From assembly GCA_002409585.1 (NCBI GenBank), contig DHNP01000040.1, positions 1-23,940 on the forward strand: a stretch of DNA of 23,940 nt, written 5' to 3'. A model generated the notes under the pieces. The model did not search any database. It saw only the letters and a list, made by a program, of their open reading frames with translations, and had not been told where the DNA came from. Below are positions 1 through 5,490 of this stretch, piece after piece (the stretch's first letter is position 1; every line of letters starts with the position of its first letter). Source of the stretch: Ruminococcaceae bacterium UBA5413 (GTDB lineage Bacteria; Bacillota; Clostridia; Oscillospirales; Acutalibacteraceae). The position numbers and the translations under genes were made by a program.

Positions 1-20
1 GGCGTTTTGTCTTCAGGCTG

Positions 21-48
21 ACGCAGATGACAGTTTTGTCACCTGCGT
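21..48. other. Imperfect inverted repeat near the window edge
   Basis: The arms ACGCAG + TGACA (21-26 and 28-32) face TGTCA + CTGCGT (37-41 and 43-48) across a 4-nt loop with a single A/C mismatch. It lies 58 bp beyond the stop of the GGGtGRT gene on the minus strand. There is no U-run on the minus strand and only TTT on the plus strand, so a terminator role is not well supported. The rest of 1-105 shows nothing I recognise. Confidence 0.4.
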
Positions 49-105
49 TTACCTTAAAGTTACATGCCTTGCGTATATTTCCTAAGTGTTTTGCCTTTTT
101 ACGCC

Positions 106-1113
106 TTATTTGAGGGCTTCGTAAACGGCTACGGCGCACGCGACCGTCGCGCCGACCATCGGGTTGTTGCCCATGCCTATAAGCCCCATCATCTCTACGT
201 GCGCCGGCACCGACGAAGAGCCGGCGAACTGCGCGTCGCTGTGCATCCTGCCCATTGTGTCCGTAAGCCCGTACGAAGCGGGGCCCGCGCCCATGTTGTC
301 CGGATGCAGTGTGCGGCCCGTGCCGCCGCCGCTCGCGACTGAGAAGTATCTCCTGCCGTTTTCTATGGCCCATTTTTTGTACGTGCCCGCTACTGGATGC
401 TGGAAGCGCACAGGGTTAGTGGAGTTGCCCGTAATGGAAACGTCTACGCCCTCATGCTGCATGATGGCAACGCCCTCGCGCACGTCGTCGGCGCCGTAGC
501 ACTTAACCGCGGCGCGCTCGCCTGTTGAAAACGGGCGCTCCTCGACTACGTTAAGCTTGTCGTTAAAATAGTCGAACTGTGTTTTTACATATGTAAACCC
601 GTTAATCCTTGAAATAATATAAGCCGCGTCTTTGCCAAGGCCGTTAAGTATAACCCTCAGCGGCTCTTTCCTCGCGGAGTTTGCGGAACGCGCTATGCCT
701 ATGGCGCCCTCTGCGGCCGCGAACGACTCATGGCCCGCGAGGAAGCAGAAGCACTTTGTTTCATCCCTTAAAAGCATTGCGCCAAGGTTGCCGTGGCCAA
801 GGCCGACTTTGCGCTGCTCTGCGACCGAACCCGGAACCGTGAAGGCTTCGAGGCCGAGGCCGATTTTTTCAGCTGCTTCCGCGGCGGACGCAGCGCCTGT
901 TTTAAGGCCAATGGCACAGCCGAGGGTGTAGGCCCATACAGCGTTGTCGAAAGCTATCTGCTGGACGCCCTTGACGATTTTCTCAGTGTCTACATTTTTC
1001 GACAGGCACAGGCTGCGGGCATCCTCAAGGCTTGCTATGCCGTACTTTGCAAGGCATTTTTCTATTTTGGGCATTCTTCTGTCTTTGCCCTCGAAAATGA
1101 CGTCGTTTGCCAT
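106..1113 (-). CDS. GGGtGRT family protein
   Basis: This 335-residue protein contains the signature S-GGG-T-GRT at about residues 261-268, followed by a conserved LHPDNMGAGPASYG stretch. The signature defines the GGGtGRT family of Clostridia and other anaerobes. No biochemical function is established to my knowledge. Family members are typically encoded beside an Fe-S scaffold-like protein, as here: the upstream gene ends 13 bp before this start, so the two are almost certainly one operon. The start is supported by a GGAGG site about 8 nt upstream. Cysteines (for example C20, C36, C66, C121, C123, C205) are scattered rather than arranged as a clear cluster motif. There is no signal peptide or membrane segment, so it is probably cytosolic. 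The family call is firm; the role (metal or Fe-S related) is inferred only from the neighbour. Confidence 0.9.
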   Translation of the reverse strand: MANDVIFEGKDRRMPKIEKCLAKYGIASLEDARSLCLSKNVDTEKIVKGVQQIAFDNAVWAYTLGCAIGLKTGAASAAEAAEKIGLGLEAFTVPGSVAEQRKVGLGHGNLGAMLLRDETKCFCFLAGHESFAAAEGAIGIARSANSARKEPLRVILNGLGKDAAYIISRINGFTYVKTQFDYFNDKLNVVEERPFSTGERAAVKCYGADDVREGVAIMQHEGVDVSITGNSTNPVRFQHPVAGTYKKWAIENGRRYFSVASGGGTGRTLHPDNMGAGPASYGLTDTMGRMHSDAQFAGSSSVPAHVEMMGLIGMGNNPMVGATVACAVAVYEALK

Positions 1114-1126
1114 AAAATAATCCTCC

Positions 1127-1819
1127 TTATTCTTCGCGCGGGTCTATGTACTTTGCTGCATTGTCAAAGCGTCCGTATTGCCCGACGTTCTTTTTGTAAG
1201 CTTCGTTGGGTTCAGCCCCGTGGCGTATGTCTTCCATCATCTTCCCGAGTTTTACAAACTGGTAGCCGATGACTTCGCTGTTCTCGTCAAGGGCGAGCTT
1301 CGTGACATAGCCTTCCGTCATTTCAAGGTAGCGCACGCCCTTCGGCAGGGTGCTGTACATAGTGCCTATCTGCGAACGGAGTCCTTTGCCTAAGTCCTCA
1401 AGGCCGGCGCCGACCGGCAGGCCGTTTTCTGAAAAAGCCGTCTGGCTGCGTCCGTAAACTATCTGCTTGAAAAGCTCGCGCATGGCAACGTTTATGGCGT
1501 CGCATACAAGGTCTGTGTTAAGGCACTCAAGCAGCGTTTTGCCCGGCAGTATTTCGGCTGCCATAGCGGCCGAATGCGTCATGCCTGAGCAGCCTATCGT
1601 TTCAAGAAGCGCCTCCTGCACAATGCCGTCCTTTACGTTAAGAGTAAGCTTGCATGCGCCCTGCTGGGGTGCGCACCAGCCTATGCCGTGCGTAAGGCCG
1701 GAAATGTCCTTTATCTCATACGCCTTTACCCACTTGCCCTCTTCGGGAATAGGTGCAGGCCCGTGCTTGGGGCCTTTTGTTACAACGCACATTTTTTCCA
1801 CATCGGGGGAATAATTCAT
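1127..1819 (-). CDS. NifU/IscU-like iron-sulfur cluster scaffold protein
   Basis: A 230-residue protein resembling the IscU/NifU N-terminal scaffold fold on which Fe-S clusters are assembled. The core segment is GIGWCAPQQGACKL (C49, C56), then the typical IGCSGMTHSAAMAAEIL stretch (C77), which corresponds to the second scaffold cysteine. C99 and C106 follow. The usual C-terminal LHCS cysteine motif is not evident, and the C-terminal 90 residues are an extension. The variant is the one found paired with GGGtGRT proteins rather than a housekeeping IscU. It is the first gene of a two-gene operon with its own promoter (1869-1897) and an AAAGGAG ribosome binding site just upstream of the ATG. Scaffold homology is confident; which clients it serves is unknown. 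Confidence 0.82.
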   Translation of the reverse strand: MNYSPDVEKMCVVTKGPKHGPAPIPEEGKWVKAYEIKDISGLTHGIGWCAPQQGACKLTLNVKDGIVQEALLETIGCSGMTHSAAMAAEILPGKTLLECLNTDLVCDAINVAMRELFKQIVYGRSQTAFSENGLPVGAGLEDLGKGLRSQIGTMYSTLPKGVRYLEMTEGYVTKLALDENSEVIGYQFVKLGKMMEDIRHGAEPNEAYKKNVGQYGRFDNAAKYIDPREE

Positions 1820-1868
1820 ACAGGTTCTCCTTTCGGTTTTCGTTTCCTCATTATAGATACTTCATTTA

Positions 1869-1897
1869 ATTATAGTAGATTGTTTACGCCATATCAA
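1869..1897 (-). promoter_or_regulatory. Sigma-A promoter of the Fe-S scaffold/GGGtGRT operon
   Basis: On the minus strand, TTGATA (1892-1897) is followed after 17 bp by TATAAT (1869-1874), about 50 bp upstream of the scaffold gene start. The hexamers and spacing are near consensus for the vegetative sigma factor. Confidence 0.75.
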
Positions 1898-1979
1898 GTA
1901 CGCATAATTAAATTTTTAACATACTTTACATTTCAGGACTTTTTTCCGCCGGTTTATACTTATTATTTGTACTGACCTG

Positions 1980-2008
1980 TTGATTTTGTTTATTCCTTAT
2001 GGTAAAAT
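1980..2008 (+). promoter_or_regulatory. Sigma-A promoter of the small membrane protein gene
   Basis: TTGATT (1980-1985), a 17-bp spacer and TAAAAT (2003-2008) form a good vegetative promoter, divergent from the Fe-S operon promoter. Transcription should begin near 2015, just upstream of GGGAGGGG (2031-2038), which is spaced 6 nt from the GTG at 2045. Confidence 0.7.
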
Positions 2009-2044
2009 AGCTTTATATAGGATTTTATGCGGGAGGGGTACGCA

Positions 2045-2086
2045 GTGGAAAAAATAACAGTGAAGGTTACCGCTCGCCGGCGGTAA
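2045..2086 (+). CDS. 13-codon leader ORF, or the displaced start of the next gene
   Basis: A GTG at 2045 has the only strong ribosome binding site in the area (GGGAGGGG, 2031-2038). Read straight, it encodes 13 residues (MEKITVKVTARRR) and stops at TAA 2084-2086, which overlaps the ATG of the next reading frame (TAATG). If the ribosome or polymerase slips by -1 in the six-A run at 2049-2054, the same GTG reads MEKNNSEGYRSPAV and enters the downstream frame without a stop, giving one 95-residue protein. The alternatives are a true leader peptide with coupled reinitiation, an assembly indel, or a real frameshift. Confidence 0.45.
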   Translation: MEKITVKVTARRR

Positions 2087-2331
2087 TGCCTGACACATCA
2101 CCGATGTCGGTCGGCAGCTACATATTAATGATAATCCTGACGGCCATACCCATAGTAGGCATAATCATGCTTTTCGTATGGTCGTTCGGCGGAAGCACCA
2201 ATTTGAACAAAAAAAATTTTGCGAGGGCGCAGCTTCTCTTAATGCTTATAAGCATAGCGCTTTACATTATCCTGTCGGTTGCGGGCATTTTCACGTTCGC
2301 AAGTTTTCTGTCGCACATAGGGCGTGCCTGA
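2086..2331 (+). CDS. Small two-helix membrane protein
   Basis: An 81-residue protein from the ATG at 2086. Its hydrophobic segments at about residues 10-30 (YILMIILTAIPIVGIIMLFVW) and 48-73 are separated by a short polar loop with NLNKKNFARAQ. This pattern (PMSVGSY, then a helix, then N-KKNFARAQL and a second helix) resembles a family of uncharacterised small membrane proteins I associate with Oscillospiraceae; I cannot confirm this without a search. The ATG lacks its own Shine-Dalgarno and overlaps the stop of the preceding short frame, so translation probably starts at GTG 2045 and reaches this frame by frameshift or reinitiation. The gene is monocistronic, with a promoter at 1980-2008 and a terminator at 2344-2383, and faces the replication fork. 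No function can be assigned. Confidence 0.7.
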   Translation: MPDTSPMSVGSYILMIILTAIPIVGIIMLFVWSFGGSTNLNKKNFARAQLLLMLISIALYIILSVAGIFTFASFLSHIGRA

Positions 2332-2343
2332 AAACGTAAACCC

Positions 2344-2383
2344 GGCTGTGTTTCCTTTCAAATGGAGGCACGGCTGTTTTTTT
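2344..2383 (+). terminator. Rho-independent terminator after the small membrane protein gene
   Basis: GGCTGTGTTTCC (2344-2355) pairs with GGAGGCACGGCT (2364-2375) with several G-U pairs and an 8-nt loop, followed by G and seven T (2377-2383). It starts 12 bp after the stop codon. Confidence 0.7.
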
Positions 2384-2475
2384 AACCTGTCGGGCAGTTT
2401 TAAATTTTTCTAAACGTAATATGGCTAATCGGCTCCTTTTTGTTGTAAAATAAAATATATGAGTGAAATAAAATA

Positions 2476-2481
2476 TATAAT
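2476..2481 (+). promoter_or_regulatory. Candidate -10 element upstream of pta
   Basis: TATAAT (2476-2481) sits about 80 bp upstream of pta in AT-rich sequence. No convincing -35 hexamer is found at 16-18 bp (the sequence there is A/T-only), so this is tentative. The 5' leader holds a small GCGGG/CCCGC hairpin (2508-2526). Nothing else is recognised in 2384-2563. Confidence 0.3.
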
Positions 2482-2563
2482 ATACCTGTAAAAAAAGTTT
2501 CTTCCAGGCGGGAACCGTCAGCCCGCGGCGGAAAAATAAAAATAAAAAAGAGGTAAATATAAA

Positions 2564-3562
2564 ATGAATTTTATAGAACGTACTATTGAACGCGCGGCCG
2601 CAGACAGGAAGGCCATTGTGTTTCCGGAAGGTAACGACAAAAGGGTCATTACGGCGGCTGCCGAAATTTTAAAGAGGAAAATAACCGACGTAATACTTTT
2701 AGGCGATGAAAAAGAAATAAAGTCACTTGCGGGCGGCCTTGATATCTCCGGCGCGGAAATAATAAACCCGCTGACTTCGCCAAAGCGCAGTGAATACGTA
2801 GACACCTTTTACGAAATGCGTAAGGGCAAAAAGGGCATGACGCCGGAAAAAGCCGATGAAATGATGAAAGTCAACAACTACTGGGGCGTTATGATGGTCA
2901 AAAAAGGCGCTGCCGACGGTATGGTTTCAGGCGCCTGCCACTCAACGGCAGACACGCTCCGCCCTGCGCTGCAGATAGTGCGCACCGCGCCGGACTCAAA
3001 GCTCGTTTCGGCTTTCTTCATCATAACCGTGCCAAACTGCGAGTACGGCGAAAACGGCACGTTTATTTTCGCGGACTCCGGCCTCAACATGAACCCGAGC
3101 GCCGAAGACCTTTCGGAAATCGCCATCGCGTCGGCCAAGACATTTAAAACCCTTGTCAACGCCGAACCTAAAGTCGCCATGCTGTCTTTCTCGACATACG
3201 GAAGCGCAAAGGACCCGCTCGTCGACAAAGTTGCTGAAGCGACAAAATTAGCTAAAGAAAAAGCGCCCGCCCTCCTGCTTGACGGCGAGATGCAGGCTGA
3301 CGCCGCGCTCGTACCGTCGGTAGGGCAGTCCAAAGCGCCTGGCAGCAAAGTGGCCGGGCAGGCAAACGTGCTCATTTTCCCTGACCTTAACTGCGGCAAC
3401 ATCTGCTACAAGCTTGTCGAAAGGCTTGCTAAGGGTTCTGCTTACGGCCCGATACTTCAGGGCATAGCGAAACCTGTAAACGACCTGTCAAGGGGCTGCA
3501 AAGCCGAGGACATAGTCGGCGTAGCCGCCATAACCGCGGTACAGGCGCAAAACGCAAAATAA
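2564..3562 (+). CDS. pta: Phosphate acetyltransferase
   Basis: A 332-residue enzyme that interconverts acetyl-CoA plus phosphate and acetyl phosphate plus CoA, the first step of the Pta-AckA acetate/ATP pathway of fermenters. It is full length for the short PTA class. Recognisable family stretches are IVFPEGNDKRV (about 18-28), YWGVMMVKKGAADGMVSGACHSTADTLRP (about 105-133), the GTFIFADSGLNMNPSAEDL region (about 163-181) and LIFPDLNCGNICYKLVERL (about 270-288). The start is chosen by AGAGG 10 nt upstream. No ackA is adjacent, so acetate kinase must be encoded elsewhere. The gene is on its own between terminators at 2344-2383 and 3584-3614 and runs head-on to replication. It lies where soj/spo0J often sit in Bacillota. 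The assignment is confident. Confidence 0.96.
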   Translation: MNFIERTIERAAADRKAIVFPEGNDKRVITAAAEILKRKITDVILLGDEKEIKSLAGGLDISGAEIINPLTSPKRSEYVDTFYEMRKGKKGMTPEKADEMMKVNNYWGVMMVKKGAADGMVSGACHSTADTLRPALQIVRTAPDSKLVSAFFIITVPNCEYGENGTFIFADSGLNMNPSAEDLSEIAIASAKTFKTLVNAEPKVAMLSFSTYGSAKDPLVDKVAEATKLAKEKAPALLLDGEMQADAALVPSVGQSKAPGSKVAGQANVLIFPDLNCGNICYKLVERLAKGSAYGPILQGIAKPVNDLSRGCKAEDIVGVAAITAVQAQNAK

Positions 3563-3583
3563 AATATTATTTCAGGCAAATAT

Positions 3584-3614
3584 ACGCCGGCGGCTGCGTC
3601 CGCCGGCGTTTTTT
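3584..3614 (+). terminator. Rho-independent terminator of pta
   Basis: A perfect 10-bp stem, ACGCCGGCGG (3584-3593) with CCGCCGGCGT (3600-3609), has a 6-nt loop and is followed by TTTTT. It begins 22 bp after the pta stop. Confidence 0.92.
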
Positions 3615-3620
3615 ACGCAC

Positions 3621-3654
3621 AAAACCGGCCGGACATAAAAGTCCGGCCGGTTTT
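3621..3654. terminator. Bidirectional terminator between pta and noc
   Basis: A perfect 14-bp inverted repeat, AAAACCGGCCGGAC (3621-3634) and GTCCGGCCGGTTTT (3641-3654), has a 6-nt A/T loop. The ends give a T4 tail on both strands. It lies between convergent pta and the noc-like gene, so it can end noc on the minus strand and back up the pta terminator on the plus strand. Confidence 0.8.
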
Positions 3655-3699
3655 GCGGGAAATGATATAAGGAAATAGGAGTAAAACTTGTAATCTATT

Positions 3700-4515
3700 T
3701 CAAGCGGGTTTTTTGCCCCCCGCATCGGCCTTTGCCTTTGGTATACGCACTATACACTCTATATATTCGTCCGTTTCGCTGTTCAGCGTTTGGGCGTCTA
3801 TGCCGCCGAGCTGCATGGTTTTCACGGCATGTGCTATCGTATTAAAAAATATCCTCACGTCTTTAATGACAGGGGTGTTTTTCTGCTTTGACATATCATG
3901 CTTTTTATCGTTTATATCGTCCACAAGCTGTTCGGTCTGGCGCACGTTCATCTCTTTTTTTATAACGGTTTCTATGGCTTTCATGCGCGCAGGGCTTGTG
4001 TTTATACGCAGAAACGCCCTTGCGTGGCGCTCCGTCAGGCCGGCTTCGGTTATAAGCCCGCGCTCCGCTTCCGAAAGGCGCAGCAGCCGCAGCTTATTTG
4101 CTATGGCCGGCTGGCTTCTGCCGAGCCTGTAAGCCGCTTCTTCCTGCGTTATGCCCCAGACGTCTATCAGGTGTTTTATGCCTTCGGCTTCCTCAAAAAA
4201 ATGCAGGTCCTGCCTGTGCAGGTTTTCCGTAAGAGACAGCACCGCGCTTTTATAATCCGAATACTCGCTTACTATGCACGGTATCCTGTCAAGTCCGGCA
4301 AGCTTGCAGGCCCTCAGCCTACGCTCGCCGGCGACAAGCTCATAGCCCGTACCGTTTCTGCGCACAACCACAGGCTGTAAAAGCCCGTTTACCCGTATGC
4401 TCGCAGACAACGCCCGGAGTTCTTTTTCGCCAAATATGCGGCGGGGTTGGGCCGGGTTGGGCGCTATTGCGTCCACTGCTAACTCAACGACTTTCTTTTT
4501 GTCTTTGATAAGCAT
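3700..4515 (-). CDS. noc: Noc-like ParB-family nucleoid occlusion protein
   Basis: A 271-residue ParB/Spo0J-family DNA-binding CTPase. The N-terminal ParB domain carries GERR (63-66) and ENLHRQDL (97-104), the CTP-binding motifs. The helix-turn-helix is ITQEEAAYRLGRSQPAIANKL (about 122-142). Noc rather than Spo0J is favoured by the residues known to switch site specificity: Q135, K141, R146 and R163 correspond to Q/K/K/R of Bacillus Noc. The C-terminus (KDVRIFFNTI...DEYIECIVRIPK) also matches Noc. The position after rsmG fits Noc. The Bacillus-type N-terminal amphipathic membrane helix is not seen: the protein opens MLIKDKKKVVELAVDAI, straight into the ParB fold. The start is fixed by GGAGGTGG 7 nt upstream. 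ParB family membership is certain; the Noc assignment is strong but inferred. Confidence 0.8.
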   Translation of the reverse strand: MLIKDKKKVVELAVDAIAPNPAQPRRIFGEKELRALSASIRVNGLLQPVVVRRNGTGYELVAGERRLRACKLAGLDRIPCIVSEYSDYKSAVLSLTENLHRQDLHFFEEAEGIKHLIDVWGITQEEAAYRLGRSQPAIANKLRLLRLSEAERGLITEAGLTERHARAFLRINTSPARMKAIETVIKKEMNVRQTEQLVDDINDKKHDMSKQKNTPVIKDVRIFFNTIAHAVKTMQLGGIDAQTLNSETDEYIECIVRIPKAKADAGGKKPA

Positions 4516-4656
4516 AACCCGGCCACCTCCATTGCTTGTCCGCCTGTTTAGATATTACCACCGCTAAAGGTAATTTTTTGTAAAAATGTGTAGCCGGAAA
4601 AATTTTTTAAAGTATTTTTTATTTAAAAAGCATGATACAAAAGAACCGGCGCACGG

Positions 4657-4688
4657 TTTTCAACTTATTTTCAGGATATTGTTGAAAA
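4657..4688. repeat. Inverted pair of TTTTCAAC motifs in the noc-rsmG gap
   Basis: TTTTCAACT (4657-4665) faces TGTTGAAAA (4680-4688), giving 8-bp TTTTCAAC/GTTGAAAA arms around 16 bp. The same 9-mer recurs at 4741-4772 and in the dnaA-dnaN gap, so these may be weak DnaA boxes. Confidence 0.5.
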
Positions 4689-4739
4689 TCATACGCCGGA
4701 CGTTTTTTACCTCTTAATGACATTGCAGCTAAAAATTTT

Positions 4740-4773
4740 ATTTTCAACAGTTTAAGGATAAACTGTTGAAAAT
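4740..4773. repeat. Perfect 15-bp inverted repeat abutting the rsmG stop
   Basis: Arms ATTTTCAACAGTTTA (4740-4754) and TAAACTGTTGAAAAT (4759-4773) flank a 4-nt loop AGGA. The right arm ends on the first base of the rsmG stop triplet. On the minus strand the hairpin directly follows the stop and is succeeded by TAAAATTTTT, so it could act as an AT-rich terminator. Each arm also contains TTTTCAACA, the DnaA-box-like 9-mer seen in the dnaA-dnaN gap. Both readings are possible. Confidence 0.8.
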
Positions 4774-5489
4774 CAGCCGAGAGGGTTTTTCACTATTTTC
4801 ACCCCGCGGCGCGGGTACTTTTCAGGCAGCGGCCGTACGCGCCTGATAATGACCATGCTGCGCCCGTCGCCGTTAGGCAGGTTATATTTTTCAACCGCCG
4901 AAACCTCGCAGCCAAGCAGGCTTACGGCATTTGCGGCACTTTTAATTTCTTCTTCTATATCCGGCCCCTTCATCGCGGCGAAAAAGCCGCCTTTTTTTAT
5001 AAAAGGCAGGCAGTACTCGCACAAAGCCGGCAGCCGCGCCACCGCGCGTGAAACGGCAAAACCGAAAGCTTCCCTGTTTTCTTTTTTACGGCCGTATTCT
5101 TCGGCGCGCGCGTGAACGGCGCGGCACTCCACGTTTAACTTTTTAAGTATATCCGAAAGGAAAACGAGCCGCTTGTTAAGGCTGTCAAGAAGCGTTACGT
5201 TTAAATCAGGCCGCAGGATTTTCATCGGCAGCCCCGGGAAGCCCGCCCCCGTGCCTACGTCTATGACGCTTGCCCCTTCCGGAAGCTTCAGGTACTTTAA
5301 AACCAGCATGCTGTCTAAAAAATGCTTTACCGCGACTTCGCGCGGCGCCGTTATCGAAGTAAGGTTCACCTTTTCATTCCATTCAAGAAGCGAGTCCATA
5401 TAAGTGCGGAACATAGCAAGCTGCGCTCCGTCAAGTTCAAAACCGTATTCACGCGCGCACCCGCGCAATTCAAGTATAATATCTTCCAT
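4773..5489 (-). CDS. rsmG: 16S rRNA (guanine-527 N7) methyltransferase
   Basis: This 238-residue SAM-dependent enzyme (GidB) methylates G527 of 16S rRNA in the 30S decoding region. The SAM-binding motif VIDVGTGAGFPGLPMKI is at about residues 75-91, preceded by the typical NLTSIT...VKHFLDSM segment (about 42-61) and followed by the LDSLNKRLVFL acidic strand (about 101-111). Length and motifs match the family. The start lies 1 bp after the mnmG stop, so the two are cotranscribed and probably coupled. Loss of RsmG in other bacteria gives low-level streptomycin resistance. The gene ends at the inverted repeat 4740-4773. Confidence 0.97.
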   Translation of the reverse strand: MEDIILELRGCAREYGFELDGAQLAMFRTYMDSLLEWNEKVNLTSITAPREVAVKHFLDSMLVLKYLKLPEGASVIDVGTGAGFPGLPMKILRPDLNVTLLDSLNKRLVFLSDILKKLNVECRAVHARAEEYGRKKENREAFGFAVSRAVARLPALCEYCLPFIKKGGFFAAMKGPDIEEEIKSAANAVSLLGCEVSAVEKYNLPNGDGRSMVIIRRVRPLPEKYPRRGVKIVKNPLG

Positions 5490-5490
5490 A

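Noticed and set aside
523..531. TGTTGAAAA in the GGGtGRT gene as another DnaA-box-like element
   Set aside because: It is a lone copy in coding sequence, explained by codons for Phe-Ser-Thr, unlike the clustered intergenic copies.
793..1272. 159-codon plus-strand frame over the GGGtGRT and scaffold genes
   Set aside because: It spans two well-supported minus-strand genes and their junction, with no ribosome binding site or recognisable domain.
5228..5241. CCCCGGGAAG sequence in rsmG as a Noc-binding site
   Set aside because: Only 8 of 14 positions match; apart from the CCCGGG core there is almost no agreement.
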